From Sherwoodlollariibacterium sp049275655 (lineage in GTDB: Bacteria > Omnitrophota > Gorgyraeia > Gygaellales > Profunditerraquicolaceae): a DNA stretch of 64,000 nucleotides. The position numbers were made by a program, and so were the translations under genes. The stretch covers positions 1 to 64,000 of the forward strand of contig JBASUY010000042.1 in assembly GCA_049275655.1 (NCBI GenBank). The letters run 5' to 3'. This document shows, in pieces, positions 34,894 to 44,454 of this stretch. The notes beneath the pieces were generated by a model, which did not search any database, was not told the origin of the DNA, and saw only the letters and a program-made list of their open reading frames with translations. Each line of letters starts with the position of its first letter. Position 1 is the first letter of the stretch.

Positions 34894-35429
34894 CAAAGGA
34901 AGAGAAGCCGGAAGTTAAAAAAGAAGATCAAGACAAGGAAGTTGTTATAAAGGAATCCGAATATTTAAAACTAAAAGAGGATTCTTTAAAGGCTGTTGAG
35001 TTAGCGGATAAAATCCTGCGGCTTCAGGCAGATTATGAAAATGCCAGAAAGCGCATAGAAAAGGAAAGATTAGAGTTTATAAAGTTTGCTAACGAAGGGA
35101 TTATCTTAGAGCTATTAAATATTTTAGATGACTTAGAGAGGACTGTAAGTTTAGCTGAGGCGCAAAAACAAGACCCTAAGGCTTTTTTAAAAGGGGTAGA
35201 GATGATACTGGCTCATCTGCATGAGATGTTAAAGGATTATGGGGTTAAGCCTTTAGAGGCAAAAGGAAAGCTCTTTGACCCGCGCTGTCATGAGGTTTTA
35301 ATGCAGGTTGAAGATAAGGAACTTCCTGAGCATACGGTAATTGAGGAGTTACAAAAGGGTTATATTTTAAATGATAGGGTTATTAGGACTGTTAAGGTAA
35401 AGGTCTCTAAAAAGGAACAAGGAGGTTAA
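34890..35429 (+). CDS. grpE: Nucleotide exchange factor GrpE
   Basis: Releases ADP from DnaK. 179 aa. An acidic, Lys-rich N-terminus and a long helix (about residues 20-100) are followed by the beta domain with KLFDPRCHEVLMQVEDKELPEHTVIEELQKGYILNDRVIRTVKVKV, cut here across the motif but complete in sequence. Start overlaps the hrcA stop by 4 bp and the stop is 2 bp before dnaK. Confidence 0.96.
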   Translation: MTKEEKPEVKKEDQDKEVVIKESEYLKLKEDSLKAVELADKILRLQADYENARKRIEKERLEFIKFANEGIILELLNILDDLERTVSLAEAQKQDPKAFLKGVEMILAHLHEMLKDYGVKPLEAKGKLFDPRCHEVLMQVEDKELPEHTVIEELQKGYILNDRVIRTVKVKVSKKEQGG

Positions 35430-35431
35430 TT

Positions 35432-37321
35432 ATGGCTAAAGTAATAGGTATTGATTTAGGAACTTCAAACTCAGCTGCTGCAGTTATGGAAGGTTCACGG
35501 GCAGTGATAATCCCCTCAGCAGAAGGAGCAGGGGTAGCATCAGGCAAAGCCTTTCCGTCTTATGTTGCTTTTACTAAAGACGGCCAAAGGTTAGTCGGTG
35601 AGCCGGCAAGGAGACAGGCGGCGATAAATGCCGAAAGCACTATACAAGCGGCAAAGAGGAAGATGGGGACGGATTTTAAGTTTAAGGTTATGGGTAAAGA
35701 ATACACCCCTCAGCAAATATCCGCATTTGTTTTACAGAAGATTAAGCAGGATGCCGAAGCTTATCTTGGAGATAAGGTTGAGGAGGTAGTTATTACCTGC
35801 CCTGCTTATTTTGACGATAATCAAAGACAGGCGACTAAAGATGCCGGTGAGATAGCAGGGTTAAAGGTTTTGCGCATTATTAATGAGCCTACTGCCGCAT
35901 GCCTTGCCTATGGATTAGAGAAGGCAGGCAAAGAGCAGAAGATAATGGTCTTTGATTTAGGCGGCGGGACCTTGGATGTTACAATCATGGAGATGGCGCA
36001 AGGTGTTTTTGAGGTTAAGGCTACATCAGGAGATACGCAATTAGGCGGAACTGATATGGACAAGGCACTCCTTGAATATATTGCTAACCAGTTTAAGCGT
36101 GAAAATGGCATTGACCTTATGAACGATAAGATGGCTGTGCAGAGGTTGCGCGAAGCAGCGGAGAAAGCAAAGATAGAGCTATCCTCAACCGTAAGCACTG
36201 ACATCAACTTGCCTTTTATAACCGCTGATGCCTCTGGGCCAAAGCACCTTACTATGACTATTACCCGGGCAAAGTTGGATGATTTAGTCAGCTCGATTAT
36301 AGATAGGTGCCGTCAACCTATGGAGCAGGCATTGTCAGATGCAAAGTTAGCTCCTTCTGATATTGACCGTATTATTATGGTCGGCGGGCCTACACGTATG
36401 CCGATAGTGCAGAAGTCTGTTGAGGATTATGTAGGCAAAAAGATTGAACGCGGGGTAGATCCTATGGAGTGCGTTGCCTTAGGAGCGGCAATACAAGCGG
36501 CAATAATCAAAGGGGATATGAAGGATGTATTGCTACTTGATGTAACTCCGCTCTCTTTAGGCATTGAGACCTTAGGTGGGGTTAATACAAAGTTAATTGA
36601 GAGAAATACCACCATACCTACAAGAAAGAGCCAAGTCTTCTCAACTGCCGCCGATAATCAGACTGCAGTAACTATCAGGGTCTTGCAAGGGGAGCGTCAG
36701 ATGGCAGAGGATAATGTGGAGTTAGGGAGGTTTGATTTAGTAGGTATCCCTGCTGCTCCAAGGGGTGTGCCTCAGATAGAGGTATCCTTTGATATTGACG
36801 CAAATGGAATTGTGCATGTTTCAGCAAAGGACTTAGGCACAGGCAAGGAGCAATCAGTACGCATATCCGCTCCTAAAAAACTCTCTAAGGAAGAGATTGA
36901 GAAGATGGTACGCGACGCTGAAAAGTTTGCCGCTGAAGACACAAAGAAAAAAGAAGAGGTAGAGGTAATCAATCAGGCGGATAATTTAGTCTATGCTACT
37001 GAAAAATCCTTAAAAGACTATGGCGATAAAGTGAGTCAAGAAGAGAGGGCTGATATAGAGGCCAAGGCTAATGATTTAAAAAGTGCGATAAAGGATAAGA
37101 ATATAGAGAGGATTAAGAAAGGGATGGAAGATTTAACCAAAGCCTCTCATAAATTAGCCGAAGAGGTTTATAAGCAGGCTTCTGCTAAGCAGGCGCCTAA
37201 GGGAGATGCCGGCGCCGGCGCTGCGGAATCTGAGGCAGAGCCAAAGCCTCAGGAAGAAAAGGCAAAGGATAATAAAGAGGATATTATTGATGCCGAATAT
37301 AAAGAAGAAGATAAGAATTAG
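35432..37321 (+). CDS. dnaK: Chaperone DnaK (Hsp70)
   Basis: ATP-dependent chaperone. 629 aa. Nucleotide-binding domain: GIDLGTSNSAAAV (phosphate 1; Ser where most have Thr), VFDLGGGTLDVTIMEM (phosphate 2), IMVGGPTRMPIVQ (adenosine). The substrate domain begins at LLLDVTPLSLGIETLGG. The tail is Lys/Glu/Ala-rich, ending KEDIIDAEYKEEDKN. The early segment has a small insertion (AEGAGVASGKAFPSYVAF), making it slightly unlike E. coli DnaK. GGAGG precedes the ATG, and dnaJ follows after 5 bp. Confidence 0.97.
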   Translation: MAKVIGIDLGTSNSAAAVMEGSRAVIIPSAEGAGVASGKAFPSYVAFTKDGQRLVGEPARRQAAINAESTIQAAKRKMGTDFKFKVMGKEYTPQQISAFVLQKIKQDAEAYLGDKVEEVVITCPAYFDDNQRQATKDAGEIAGLKVLRIINEPTAACLAYGLEKAGKEQKIMVFDLGGGTLDVTIMEMAQGVFEVKATSGDTQLGGTDMDKALLEYIANQFKRENGIDLMNDKMAVQRLREAAEKAKIELSSTVSTDINLPFITADASGPKHLTMTITRAKLDDLVSSIIDRCRQPMEQALSDAKLAPSDIDRIIMVGGPTRMPIVQKSVEDYVGKKIERGVDPMECVALGAAIQAAIIKGDMKDVLLLDVTPLSLGIETLGGVNTKLIERNTTIPTRKSQVFSTAADNQTAVTIRVLQGERQMAEDNVELGRFDLVGIPAAPRGVPQIEVSFDIDANGIVHVSAKDLGTGKEQSVRISAPKKLSKEEIEKMVRDAEKFAAEDTKKKEEVEVINQADNLVYATEKSLKDYGDKVSQEERADIEAKANDLKSAIKDKNIERIKKGMEDLTKASHKLAEEVYKQASAKQAPKGDAGAGAAESEAEPKPQEEKAKDNKEDIIDAEYKEEDKN

Positions 37322-37326
37322 TTTAG

Positions 37327-38484
37327 ATGGCGACTACTAAAAGAGACTACTACGAAACTCTTGGGATATCAAAGAGCGCAAGCCTTGATGAGATAAAACG
37401 GGCTTATCGGGAGCTTGCGCTTAAACATCATCCTGACCGTGTTCCTCCGGAGAAGAAGAAAGAGGCAGAGGAAAAGTTTAAGGATATATCCGAGGCCTAT
37501 GCTGTTCTCTCTGATGATAATAAGCGTAAGCTTTACAATCAATACGGTCATGCAGGGATTGATCAGAGGTATGCTCAGGAGGATATCTTTAAGGGAGCTG
37601 ATTTTAGTAGCGTATTTCAGGATTTAGGAGGATTTGGTTTTGGCGGAGGGATATTTGAGGATATATTCAGCGACTTAGGTTATGATATTTTTGGCTCAGG
37701 CTCAAGGCGTACGCAAGGACAAAGGAGAAGGGGCAGGGACTTACAAATTGCCATTAGGATTACATTAGAAGAAGCAGCTAAAGGGGTAGAGAAGACTATT
37801 ACTGTTCCTCGCTATGAAACTTGCCATACTTGTTCCGGCACAGGAGCTAAACCGGGGACAAAAAAGGTAACTTGTCCGCAATGCAAAGGTTCAGGCCGTT
37901 CCGTAGTAGGAGCAAGAGGTTTTTATATACAACAGGCCTGCCAACGTTGTGGCGGTGAAGGGTCCATAATTCAATCTCCTTGCTCGGATTGTAATGGCGA
38001 GGGTAGGTCAAAGGTTACGCGTAAAATTAAAGTTAAGATTCCGGCAGGGGTTGATACTGGGTCTAATTTAAGGGTGCGCGGAGAAGGCGAGGCAGGGCAG
38101 GCAAGTAGGGGTGATCTTTATGTTGTTATAGAGGTAACTGAACATGAATTATTTCAAAGGCATGGTAGAGATATACTCTTTGAGGCTACTATAAGCTTAA
38201 GTAAGGCTTTGTTAGGAGGGGAGGTAGTTATCCCTACTTTAAGCGGCAACGTGGATATGAAGGTACCCGCAGGCACTCAGAGTGGAAGTTTATTTAGGCT
38301 TAAAGGAAAGGGGATAATAGATTTACACTCTAAGGTTATGGGGGATCAATTAGTCAGAGTTAATGTTGAGATACCGCGTAAACTTAATATGCAACAGAGG
38401 CAGGCAGCAGAAGACTTTGCCCGTGCTTCCGGAGAGAGGATAAAGGAGACCTTTACAGAAAAAATAAAAAAGACTTTTAGATAA
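37327..38484 (+). CDS. dnaJ: Chaperone DnaJ (Hsp40)
   Basis: Co-chaperone that delivers substrates to DnaK. 385 aa. J domain at residues 1-70 with the HPD motif (HHPDR), Gly/Phe-rich linker (GGFGFGGGIFEDIFSDLG), zinc-binding repeats (CHTCSGTGAKPG, CPQCKGSGR, CQRCGGEGS, CSDCNGEGR), then the two C-terminal beta domains. Last gene of the hrcA-grpE-dnaK-dnaJ operon. Confidence 0.97.
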   Translation: MATTKRDYYETLGISKSASLDEIKRAYRELALKHHPDRVPPEKKKEAEEKFKDISEAYAVLSDDNKRKLYNQYGHAGIDQRYAQEDIFKGADFSSVFQDLGGFGFGGGIFEDIFSDLGYDIFGSGSRRTQGQRRRGRDLQIAIRITLEEAAKGVEKTITVPRYETCHTCSGTGAKPGTKKVTCPQCKGSGRSVVGARGFYIQQACQRCGGEGSIIQSPCSDCNGEGRSKVTRKIKVKIPAGVDTGSNLRVRGEGEAGQASRGDLYVVIEVTEHELFQRHGRDILFEATISLSKALLGGEVVIPTLSGNVDMKVPAGTQSGSLFRLKGKGIIDLHSKVMGDQLVRVNVEIPRKLNMQQRQAAEDFARASGERIKETFTEKIKKTFR

Positions 38485-38510
38485 ACAAAATTTTTGCAAA
38501 AGGAGATAGT

Positions 38511-38768
38511 ATGCCGACATACGAGTATGAATGCACCAATTGTAATAAGATATTTGAGGTTTTTCAGAGGATAACCGAAGAGCCGCTTAAGTCCTGCCCT
38601 AAGTGCAAGAATAAGATAAGCAGGCTTATAGGAGGAGGTTCAGGCATAATATTTAAGGGTTCAGGGTTTTATGCTACGGATTACCGTAAGCCTGAAAAGA
38701 ATAGCCAAAAGCCTGCTACCTGCCCTGCGTCAAGCCAGAATTGTACTTCCTGTCCAAATAGTAAATAG
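38511..38768 (+). CDS. FmdB-family zinc-ribbon protein
   Basis: 85 aa. N-terminal zinc ribbon YEYECTNCNKIFEVFQ and CPKCKNKISRLIGGGSG are the family signature. The F-KGSGFYATDYR continuation is typical. The C-terminus has further cysteines (CPASSQNCTSCPNS). Often called a putative regulatory protein, but function is unsettled. AAAAGGAGATAGT precedes the ATG. It follows dnaJ after 26 bp and may be co-transcribed. Confidence 0.88.
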   Translation: MPTYEYECTNCNKIFEVFQRITEEPLKSCPKCKNKISRLIGGGSGIIFKGSGFYATDYRKPEKNSQKPATCPASSQNCTSCPNSK

Positions 38769-38847
38769 AAGATTTTTAGGTTTATTTCTTAACTATTTTA
38801 TGGTATAAATAATAAACTGAATAATCTTTCCCCCTTTATAGAATATT

Positions 38848-40134
38848 ATGGCTGAGATAAAACCATTTAGGGCTTTTTTTTATAATCAGCAGGAGTTTAA
38901 AGACCCCTCTTTACTCTTCTGCCCTCCTTATGATGTAATCTCCCCTCAACAGCAAGAGTATTACCATAAGATTAGCCCTTATAACTTTATCCACATTCTT
39001 TTAAGAAAAGACTCTCCTGGAGAGAATAGATATATAACTTCAGGAAGGGCCTTTAAAGATTGGATTAAGAAAGGTGTATTGATACAAGAAAAGTCTCCTG
39101 CAATATACTTTCATCTTCAGGAGTATAGTATCCGGGGAGAAAAAAAAATCCGTTTAGGGTTTATCGCTCTTTTGAGGCTTAGCAATAAAGAATCGTCTAT
39201 TTTAGGCCATGAGAATACCCATACTAAAGCAAAGGAAGACAGGGGGAAACTTCTAAGTAGGACCAATGCTAACCTAAGCCCTATCTTTGTCGTTTTTAAG
39301 GACAAGAGGCGTGTTGTCCAGAGGGTATTTGACCAAAGTATTATAGGCAGTCTGCCTTTAATAGATGTTACTGACCCAGAGAAGACCAGGCATAAGATTT
39401 GGAGTATAGAAGATCCTAAGATTATAGAGTTTGTGCAATCAGGGATAAGGGAGGAGAACCTCTTTATTGCCGACGGGCATCATCGTTATGAGGTCTCTTG
39501 TGCCTATAGGGATAAGATGCGCCTTAAGCTTAAGGATAAATTTTCAGAAAGCGCAAGCTTTAATTATACCTTGAGTTATTTTACCCCGGCTGACCAACGG
39601 GGTTTATCGATAATGCCTATACACAGGATAGTAGGGCTTCCTAAGGGGGTGCTTTTAGAATCGTTTTTAAGCAGCATCAAGGAGAACTTTGATTTAGAGA
39701 AAGTAAAAGAAAGAAGCAGGTTTTTCTTCTTGCTTGAGAAGGGCGGATCCTACGGGCATATTATAGGCATGTATTTAGATAAGGGTTATTTCCTTTTGCG
39801 CTTAAAAAATATCAAAATCTTAGATAAAGAGATGCCAGATAAGCCTAAAGAATACAGGCTTTTGGATGCTGCGATACTAAATCAGCTTATCTTTAAAAGA
39901 ATATTGGGTATTAATCCTGAGGATAAAGAAATAATCAGGTATACCGCTAACCCTAAAGAATGTATTGAAGAGGTTGATTCTAAAATTGATAAGGTAGCGT
40001 TCTTTTTAAACCCGGTAAAGATGGAAGATATTATGGCAGTAGCCTTAAAGGATAGTAAGATGCCCCCTAAATCAACCTATTTTTACCCTAAGGTGCTTTC
40101 CGGGCTCCTAGTCCATAAGCACGATAATATATAA
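38848..40134 (+). CDS. DUF1015 family protein
   Basis: 428 aa cytosolic protein of unknown function. Family signatures are IKPFRAFFYNQ near the start, CPPYDVISPQQQEYYHKISPYNFIHI, GHENTHTKAKEDRGKLLSRTNANLSPIF cut across its middle, and IADGHHRYEVSCAYRD. DUF1015 genes are common in anaerobes and PVC-related lineages; an enzymatic role is suspected from the conserved polar residues but not shown. It is followed by accD after 1 bp. Confidence 0.9.
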   Translation: MAEIKPFRAFFYNQQEFKDPSLLFCPPYDVISPQQQEYYHKISPYNFIHILLRKDSPGENRYITSGRAFKDWIKKGVLIQEKSPAIYFHLQEYSIRGEKKIRLGFIALLRLSNKESSILGHENTHTKAKEDRGKLLSRTNANLSPIFVVFKDKRRVVQRVFDQSIIGSLPLIDVTDPEKTRHKIWSIEDPKIIEFVQSGIREENLFIADGHHRYEVSCAYRDKMRLKLKDKFSESASFNYTLSYFTPADQRGLSIMPIHRIVGLPKGVLLESFLSSIKENFDLEKVKERSRFFFLLEKGGSYGHIIGMYLDKGYFLLRLKNIKILDKEMPDKPKEYRLLDAAILNQLIFKRILGINPEDKEIIRYTANPKECIEEVDSKIDKVAFFLNPVKMEDIMAVALKDSKMPPKSTYFYPKVLSGLLVHKHDNI

Positions 40135-40135
40135 A

Positions 40136-40975
40136 ATGGCTCTATTCGGAAAACCTAAATATACGATAGTAAGGATAAAAAAGAAAGAGATACCTGACGG
40201 GCTCTGGACTAAGTGCGATGCCTGTTCTGAGACCGTTTATAATAAGACTATTGATGAGAATTTTAAGGTTTGTCCTAAGTGTGGGTATCATTTTCCCTTA
40301 GGCGCATACGGAAGAATCAATCTACTTATAGATAAAGATACCTTTGAAGAATACGATAAAGATATGCTTTCTTTAGACCCTTTGGATTTTAAGGGGCCAA
40401 AGACTTATAAAGATAAATTAGCGGCAGATCAAGCAGCAACCGGGCTTAAAGATGCTGTTGTATCCGGGGAAGGAGATATTGATAAGAAGAGGGCCGTTAT
40501 TGCGGTAACTGACTCCCGCTTTATCATGGGTTCAATGGGTTCGGTTGTCGGAGAAAAGATAACTCGTGCTGTTGAGGCGGCTATTGAGAAAAAACTCCCA
40601 TTGGTTATAGTCTCAGGTTCCGGGGGAGGGGCTAGAATGTATGAGGGGATGTTAAGCCTTATGCAGATGGCAAAGACCTCTGCTGCCTTAGGGTATTTAA
40701 AGAAAGCAAAGCTTCCGTATATATCCATCCTTACAAATCCTACCATGGGCGGAGTTATGGCCTCTTTTGCCGGTATCGGAGATATAATTATTGCTGAGCC
40801 AAAGGCCTTGATAGGTTTTGCCGGGCCAAGGGTTATTGAGCAGACTATAAGGCAAAAATTACCTGCCGGATTTCAACGCTCTGAGTTCTTGCTTGACCAT
40901 GGCCTTATAGATATGATAGTTCATAGGAAGAATATGAAAGAAGAGTTAAGTAAGTTAATCGGTTATTTAACCTAA
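40136..40975 (+). CDS. accD: Acetyl-CoA carboxylase carboxyltransferase subunit beta
   Basis: Beta half of the carboxyltransferase that makes malonyl-CoA. 279 aa. The N-terminal zinc ribbon is CDAC...CPKC (residues 24-46). The crotonase-like core has GSMGSVVGEKI, VIVSGSGGGARMYEG and PTMGGVMASFAGIGDI, and ends with GFAGPRVIEQTI. No accA, accB or accC in the window, so the other subunits must lie elsewhere. It directly follows the DUF1015 gene. Confidence 0.95.
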   Translation: MALFGKPKYTIVRIKKKEIPDGLWTKCDACSETVYNKTIDENFKVCPKCGYHFPLGAYGRINLLIDKDTFEEYDKDMLSLDPLDFKGPKTYKDKLAADQAATGLKDAVVSGEGDIDKKRAVIAVTDSRFIMGSMGSVVGEKITRAVEAAIEKKLPLVIVSGSGGGARMYEGMLSLMQMAKTSAALGYLKKAKLPYISILTNPTMGGVMASFAGIGDIIIAEPKALIGFAGPRVIEQTIRQKLPAGFQRSEFLLDHGLIDMIVHRKNMKEELSKLIGYLT

Positions 40976-40999
40976 AGGCTTCTTCTTAATTTAATAAAG

Positions 41000-42103
41000 A
41001 TGGCGCAAGTAATCTTAAGAAATGTATCTAAAACCTACCCAAAACAGATTAAGGCAGTTGAAGATATAAACCTAGAGGTTAAAGATAAAGAGTTTATGGT
41101 TTTGGTAGGGCCTTCCGGTTGTGGCAAATCAACTACCTTAAGGATGATAGCAGGGTTAGAAGATGTAACCTGCGGAGATATATATATTGAAGATAAGAGG
41201 GTTAACGATATCCCGGCAAAAGATAGGGATATTGCAATGGTCTTTCAGCATTATGCCCTTTATCCGCATATGACGGCTTTTGAAAATATGGCTTTTGGTT
41301 TGAGGTTAAGACAGATACCTAAATTAGAGTTAGAGCGGCGTGTTAATGAAGCCGCGGATATTTTAGGGATAAAAAGCCTCTTACGCCGTAAGCCAGGCCA
41401 GTTATCCGGAGGAGAGAGGCAGCGCGTTGCAGTGGGCAGGGCGATAGTAAGAAAACCTTGCGTTTTTCTTTTTGATGAGCCGTTAAGTAACTTAGATGCT
41501 AAGATGCGGGTGCAGATGCGTACAGAGATACATAAACTACACTTAAGGCTTAAAACAACTATAATTTATGTTACCCATGACCAGACTGAGGCGATGACTA
41601 TGGGGGATAGAATAGCGGTTATGAGGGATGGGAAGATTCAGCAGGTAGCCGATCCTTTAACTATATATCAACGTCCCAGGAATAAATTTGTAGCAGGGTT
41701 TATAGGGCTTCCTCCTATGAATTTTATCCAAGGTAAAATTGTAAAGAAAGAGGAAAGGGTATATTTTTATGAAGAGAAGATTATGATTAAGGTTGCAGAG
41801 GGCATGCGCCCGGCGCTATCTAAATATATAGATAAGGAGGTAATTTTAGGTATACGTTCTGAGGATATCCACGATAGGCTTTTTGTTTCTGAGGCGCCGC
41901 CTGAGAATATTGTAAAGGCTAACTGTGAGGTCTTTGAGCCTATGGGTTCGGAGGTTTACCTTTATTTAAATACCGGGAAACATTCCTTTGTTGCGCGGGT
42001 AGGCGCGCACAACCGGCCTAAAGTAAATCAGGATATGGAGCTTGTTTTTGATATGAGTAAAGCCCATTTTTTTGACCATAAGAGCCAAGAGGCTATAGTG
42101 TGA
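41000..42103 (+). CDS. ABC transporter ATP-binding protein, UgpC/MalK (CUT1 sugar) type
   Basis: 367 aa ATPase. Walker A GPSGCGKST (residues 39-47), Q-loop FQHYALYPH, signature LSGGERQRVAVGRA, Walker B VFLFDEPLSNLD, H-loop YVTHDQTEA. The C-terminal 120 residues are an OB-fold regulatory (TOBE) region, as in MalK/UgpC. No permease or binding protein is encoded nearby, so it probably serves several importers located elsewhere. It overlaps the following GGDEF gene by 4 bp. Confidence 0.92.
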   Translation: MAQVILRNVSKTYPKQIKAVEDINLEVKDKEFMVLVGPSGCGKSTTLRMIAGLEDVTCGDIYIEDKRVNDIPAKDRDIAMVFQHYALYPHMTAFENMAFGLRLRQIPKLELERRVNEAADILGIKSLLRRKPGQLSGGERQRVAVGRAIVRKPCVFLFDEPLSNLDAKMRVQMRTEIHKLHLRLKTTIIYVTHDQTEAMTMGDRIAVMRDGKIQQVADPLTIYQRPRNKFVAGFIGLPPMNFIQGKIVKKEERVYFYEEKIMIKVAEGMRPALSKYIDKEVILGIRSEDIHDRLFVSEAPPENIVKANCEVFEPMGSEVYLYLNTGKHSFVARVGAHNRPKVNQDMELVFDMSKAHFFDHKSQEAIV

Positions 42104-43386
42104 GTTTAAAATCATTTCTCTTAAAAATCGCTACCCTTTTCCTTATCCCCTTTATAATTTACCTCTTATTCCCTTTATATATATTTAAATCCTTTTTAAA
42201 TCCCATTCATACCCTTGCCGTATTTTACCTTTTAAATGGAGCCTTATTTTTATTTCTCTTTAAAAGGGCAGGATTAAAATCTGTAAAAATAAAATTACTC
42301 ATTGAAGAGTTAAAAGAAAAGATTAACCTTGTAACCGAAGAATACTCTAAGGCATTAAATAATGACTTAGCGCTTCAGGATAAAAACCTTAGGTATAATA
42401 GCCTGGCTAAGATATTAGAGGGAATTAACTCTACCTTAATATTAGAAGAGGTGTCAGAGATTTTAACCAATGAGGCATTTAGCCTTATAAATAAAAAAGA
42501 AGGCGCCTCTTTGCTTTATCTTATTAACCGCGACACCCAGAAGCCGATGCTTTTTAAGAGCAAGGTTGAGGGGGAGGGTATAGTTATAAAAGCCAAAGAA
42601 GGAGATATCTTTGATGCTTGGGTCCTAAGGCAGGCAAGGGCGCTTTTAATTGAAGATATTAAAAATGATTTTCGCTTTGACCAGGAAAAGATAACTCTAC
42701 TTTACCCTAGGCAGGTATCTTCTTTAATCAGCTCGCCTATTATGGCTGAAAATAGGCAGTTAGGGTTCTTAAGGCTTGACCATAACAAAACGCATTTTTA
42801 TACTCAGGATGATTTAAGGTTTTTATCGGCGATATCCGATATCGGGGCTATAGGGATAGAGAATAGCCAGCTTTTTCAAAGGGCTCAAGATTTAGCTATC
42901 CATGATTCTTTAACAGGGCTTTATACTAAGAGTTTTTTTCTTAGCCGTTTTAAGGAAGAGCATAAAAGAAGCTTGCGTCAAAACTTGCCCCTTTCTTTAA
43001 TTATGATAGATATAGATTTGTTTAAACAATACAACGACCGTTTCGGCCATACAGCAGGAGATATAGTATTGGTTAAGATTAGCAAGATGATAGCCGCTTC
43101 TTTTAAGAAATTTAATCCTTTAATAAGCCGTTTTGGAGGAGAAGAGTTTTGCCTGGCCATGCCGGGGTTAGAAAAAGGCCTTTCATTTGATGCCGCAGAG
43201 AGCTTTAGAAAAGATTTGGAAAAGAAGCCTTTTATCTTAAGGCGTAATAAGACAAGAATTACTGTTTCAATAGGTTTGGCTAATATTCCGGAGGATACTT
43301 TAGACGATGAAGAATTGATACGCAAAGCTGATAGGGCAATGTATATTGCTAAAAAGAAAGGCAGAAACCAGGTATGCTGTATCTAA
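42100..43386 (+). CDS. Membrane GAF-GGDEF diguanylate cyclase
   Basis: 428 aa. Two N-terminal membrane spans (about residues 5-27 and 35-55), a coiled stretch, a GAF-like domain (about 100-255) and a GGDEF domain (about 270-425) with active-site RFGGEEF. The position of the inhibitory RxxD site reads KKFN, so product feedback is probably absent. It should make cyclic-di-GMP. It overlaps the ABC ATPase by 4 bp and the next cyclase gene by 13 bp. Confidence 0.9.
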   Translation: MSLKSFLLKIATLFLIPFIIYLLFPLYIFKSFLNPIHTLAVFYLLNGALFLFLFKRAGLKSVKIKLLIEELKEKINLVTEEYSKALNNDLALQDKNLRYNSLAKILEGINSTLILEEVSEILTNEAFSLINKKEGASLLYLINRDTQKPMLFKSKVEGEGIVIKAKEGDIFDAWVLRQARALLIEDIKNDFRFDQEKITLLYPRQVSSLISSPIMAENRQLGFLRLDHNKTHFYTQDDLRFLSAISDIGAIGIENSQLFQRAQDLAIHDSLTGLYTKSFFLSRFKEEHKRSLRQNLPLSLIMIDIDLFKQYNDRFGHTAGDIVLVKISKMIAASFKKFNPLISRFGGEEFCLAMPGLEKGLSFDAAESFRKDLEKKPFILRRNKTRITVSIGLANIPEDTLDDEELIRKADRAMYIAKKKGRNQVCCI

Positions 43387-44378
43387 TTTTTCTTATACTA
43401 TCTTTTTGTTTTTGGCTGCTTTTTGTTAGATTTATTTTGGCTATGAGAAGATCTTCCCAGGATGCTTATCTTACAGGCTTACGCTCTGAATACGGGCTAC
43501 TCTTGGATAAACTTCAAGAGCTTAATAAGAAGAAGATAATTTTAGAGGGAGATTTGGAAGAGATTATTTCTTTATACGAGATTAGTAAGGATATGTCAAA
43601 AGAACTTGATGATAACCGGATTTTTTCAGTTTTTAAGGAGAGGGTAGGCGATTATATAAAGTTAGATGAGTGCCTATATATTAAAGACAAAGATCTGCTT
43701 AAAGAAGAAAAGGATTCAGTGATTTTACCATTAGATATAAATAAGCGGGTAGAAGGGTATATCGTTGCCAGCGGACTCCCTAAAAAAGAGAAAGGGCGTT
43801 TTTATATCCTTGCCCAACAGCTGATGATCATGCTTAAAAGATCTATGCTTTTTAAGATGGTGCAGGAGATGGCGATTATAGACGGATTAACTAAGTTATT
43901 TTGCCGTAGGCACTTTTTAGATAGGTTAGAAGAAGAGATTAAGCGCTCCGATAAGTTCAAATATAAGTTTTCTTTTCTTATGATAGACATTGACAGGTTT
44001 AAGAGTTTTAATGATAAATACGGGCATTTGGTAGGAGATGTTATTTTAAGAGAGGTATCAAGAGTAATAAAAGATTCTGTAAGACAGATAGATTTTGCTG
44101 GTAGGTACGGAGGGGAAGAGTTGTCTTTAGTCTTACCGGAGACGGATAAAGAACAGGCTTTTCTTGTTGCGGAGCGCATAAGAGAGATGGTGGAAGCAAA
44201 AAAGATAAGGGCTTACGATGAAGAGGTCAAGGTAACCGTAAGTATAGGCGTAGCCTCTTTCCCGGATGATTCTAAGAGTGCAGGTGCTTTAATTGAAAAA
44301 GCTGACCTTGCTCTTTATTCGGCTAAAAAATCCGGTAGGAATAGGGCTTCTCTCTATCTAAAAGAAGGGCTATCTTAA
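43374..44378 (+). CDS. Membrane-anchored GGDEF protein with I-site
   Basis: 334 aa. One N-terminal membrane span (residues 1-22), a coiled region, a divergent sensory segment (about 60-160) and a C-terminal GGDEF domain (about 165-330). The active site is GGEEL, with Leu in place of the usual Phe. RQID precedes it by five residues, matching the RxxD inhibitory site. Activity is likely but the Leu change makes it less certain. Its start lies 13 bp inside the upstream GAF-GGDEF gene. Confidence 0.88.
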   Translation: MLYLIFLILSFCFWLLFVRFILAMRRSSQDAYLTGLRSEYGLLLDKLQELNKKKIILEGDLEEIISLYEISKDMSKELDDNRIFSVFKERVGDYIKLDECLYIKDKDLLKEEKDSVILPLDINKRVEGYIVASGLPKKEKGRFYILAQQLMIMLKRSMLFKMVQEMAIIDGLTKLFCRRHFLDRLEEEIKRSDKFKYKFSFLMIDIDRFKSFNDKYGHLVGDVILREVSRVIKDSVRQIDFAGRYGGEELSLVLPETDKEQAFLVAERIREMVEAKKIRAYDEEVKVTVSIGVASFPDDSKSAGALIEKADLALYSAKKSGRNRASLYLKEGLS

Positions 44379-44381
44379 TAA

Positions 44382-44420
44382 AGATTACCTCTTGTCTCTT
44401 ATCTTTTTTTATGGTAATCT
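44382..44420 (+). terminator. Possible weak terminator after the GGDEF genes
   Basis: AGATTACC (44382-44389) / GGTAATCT (44413-44420) with a long T-rich loop; TTTTTT occurs ten bases later. Weak evidence. Confidence 0.3.
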
Positions 44421-44454
44421 GTTTAGAATCTTTTTTAATTTTTCGGCTTAAAAA

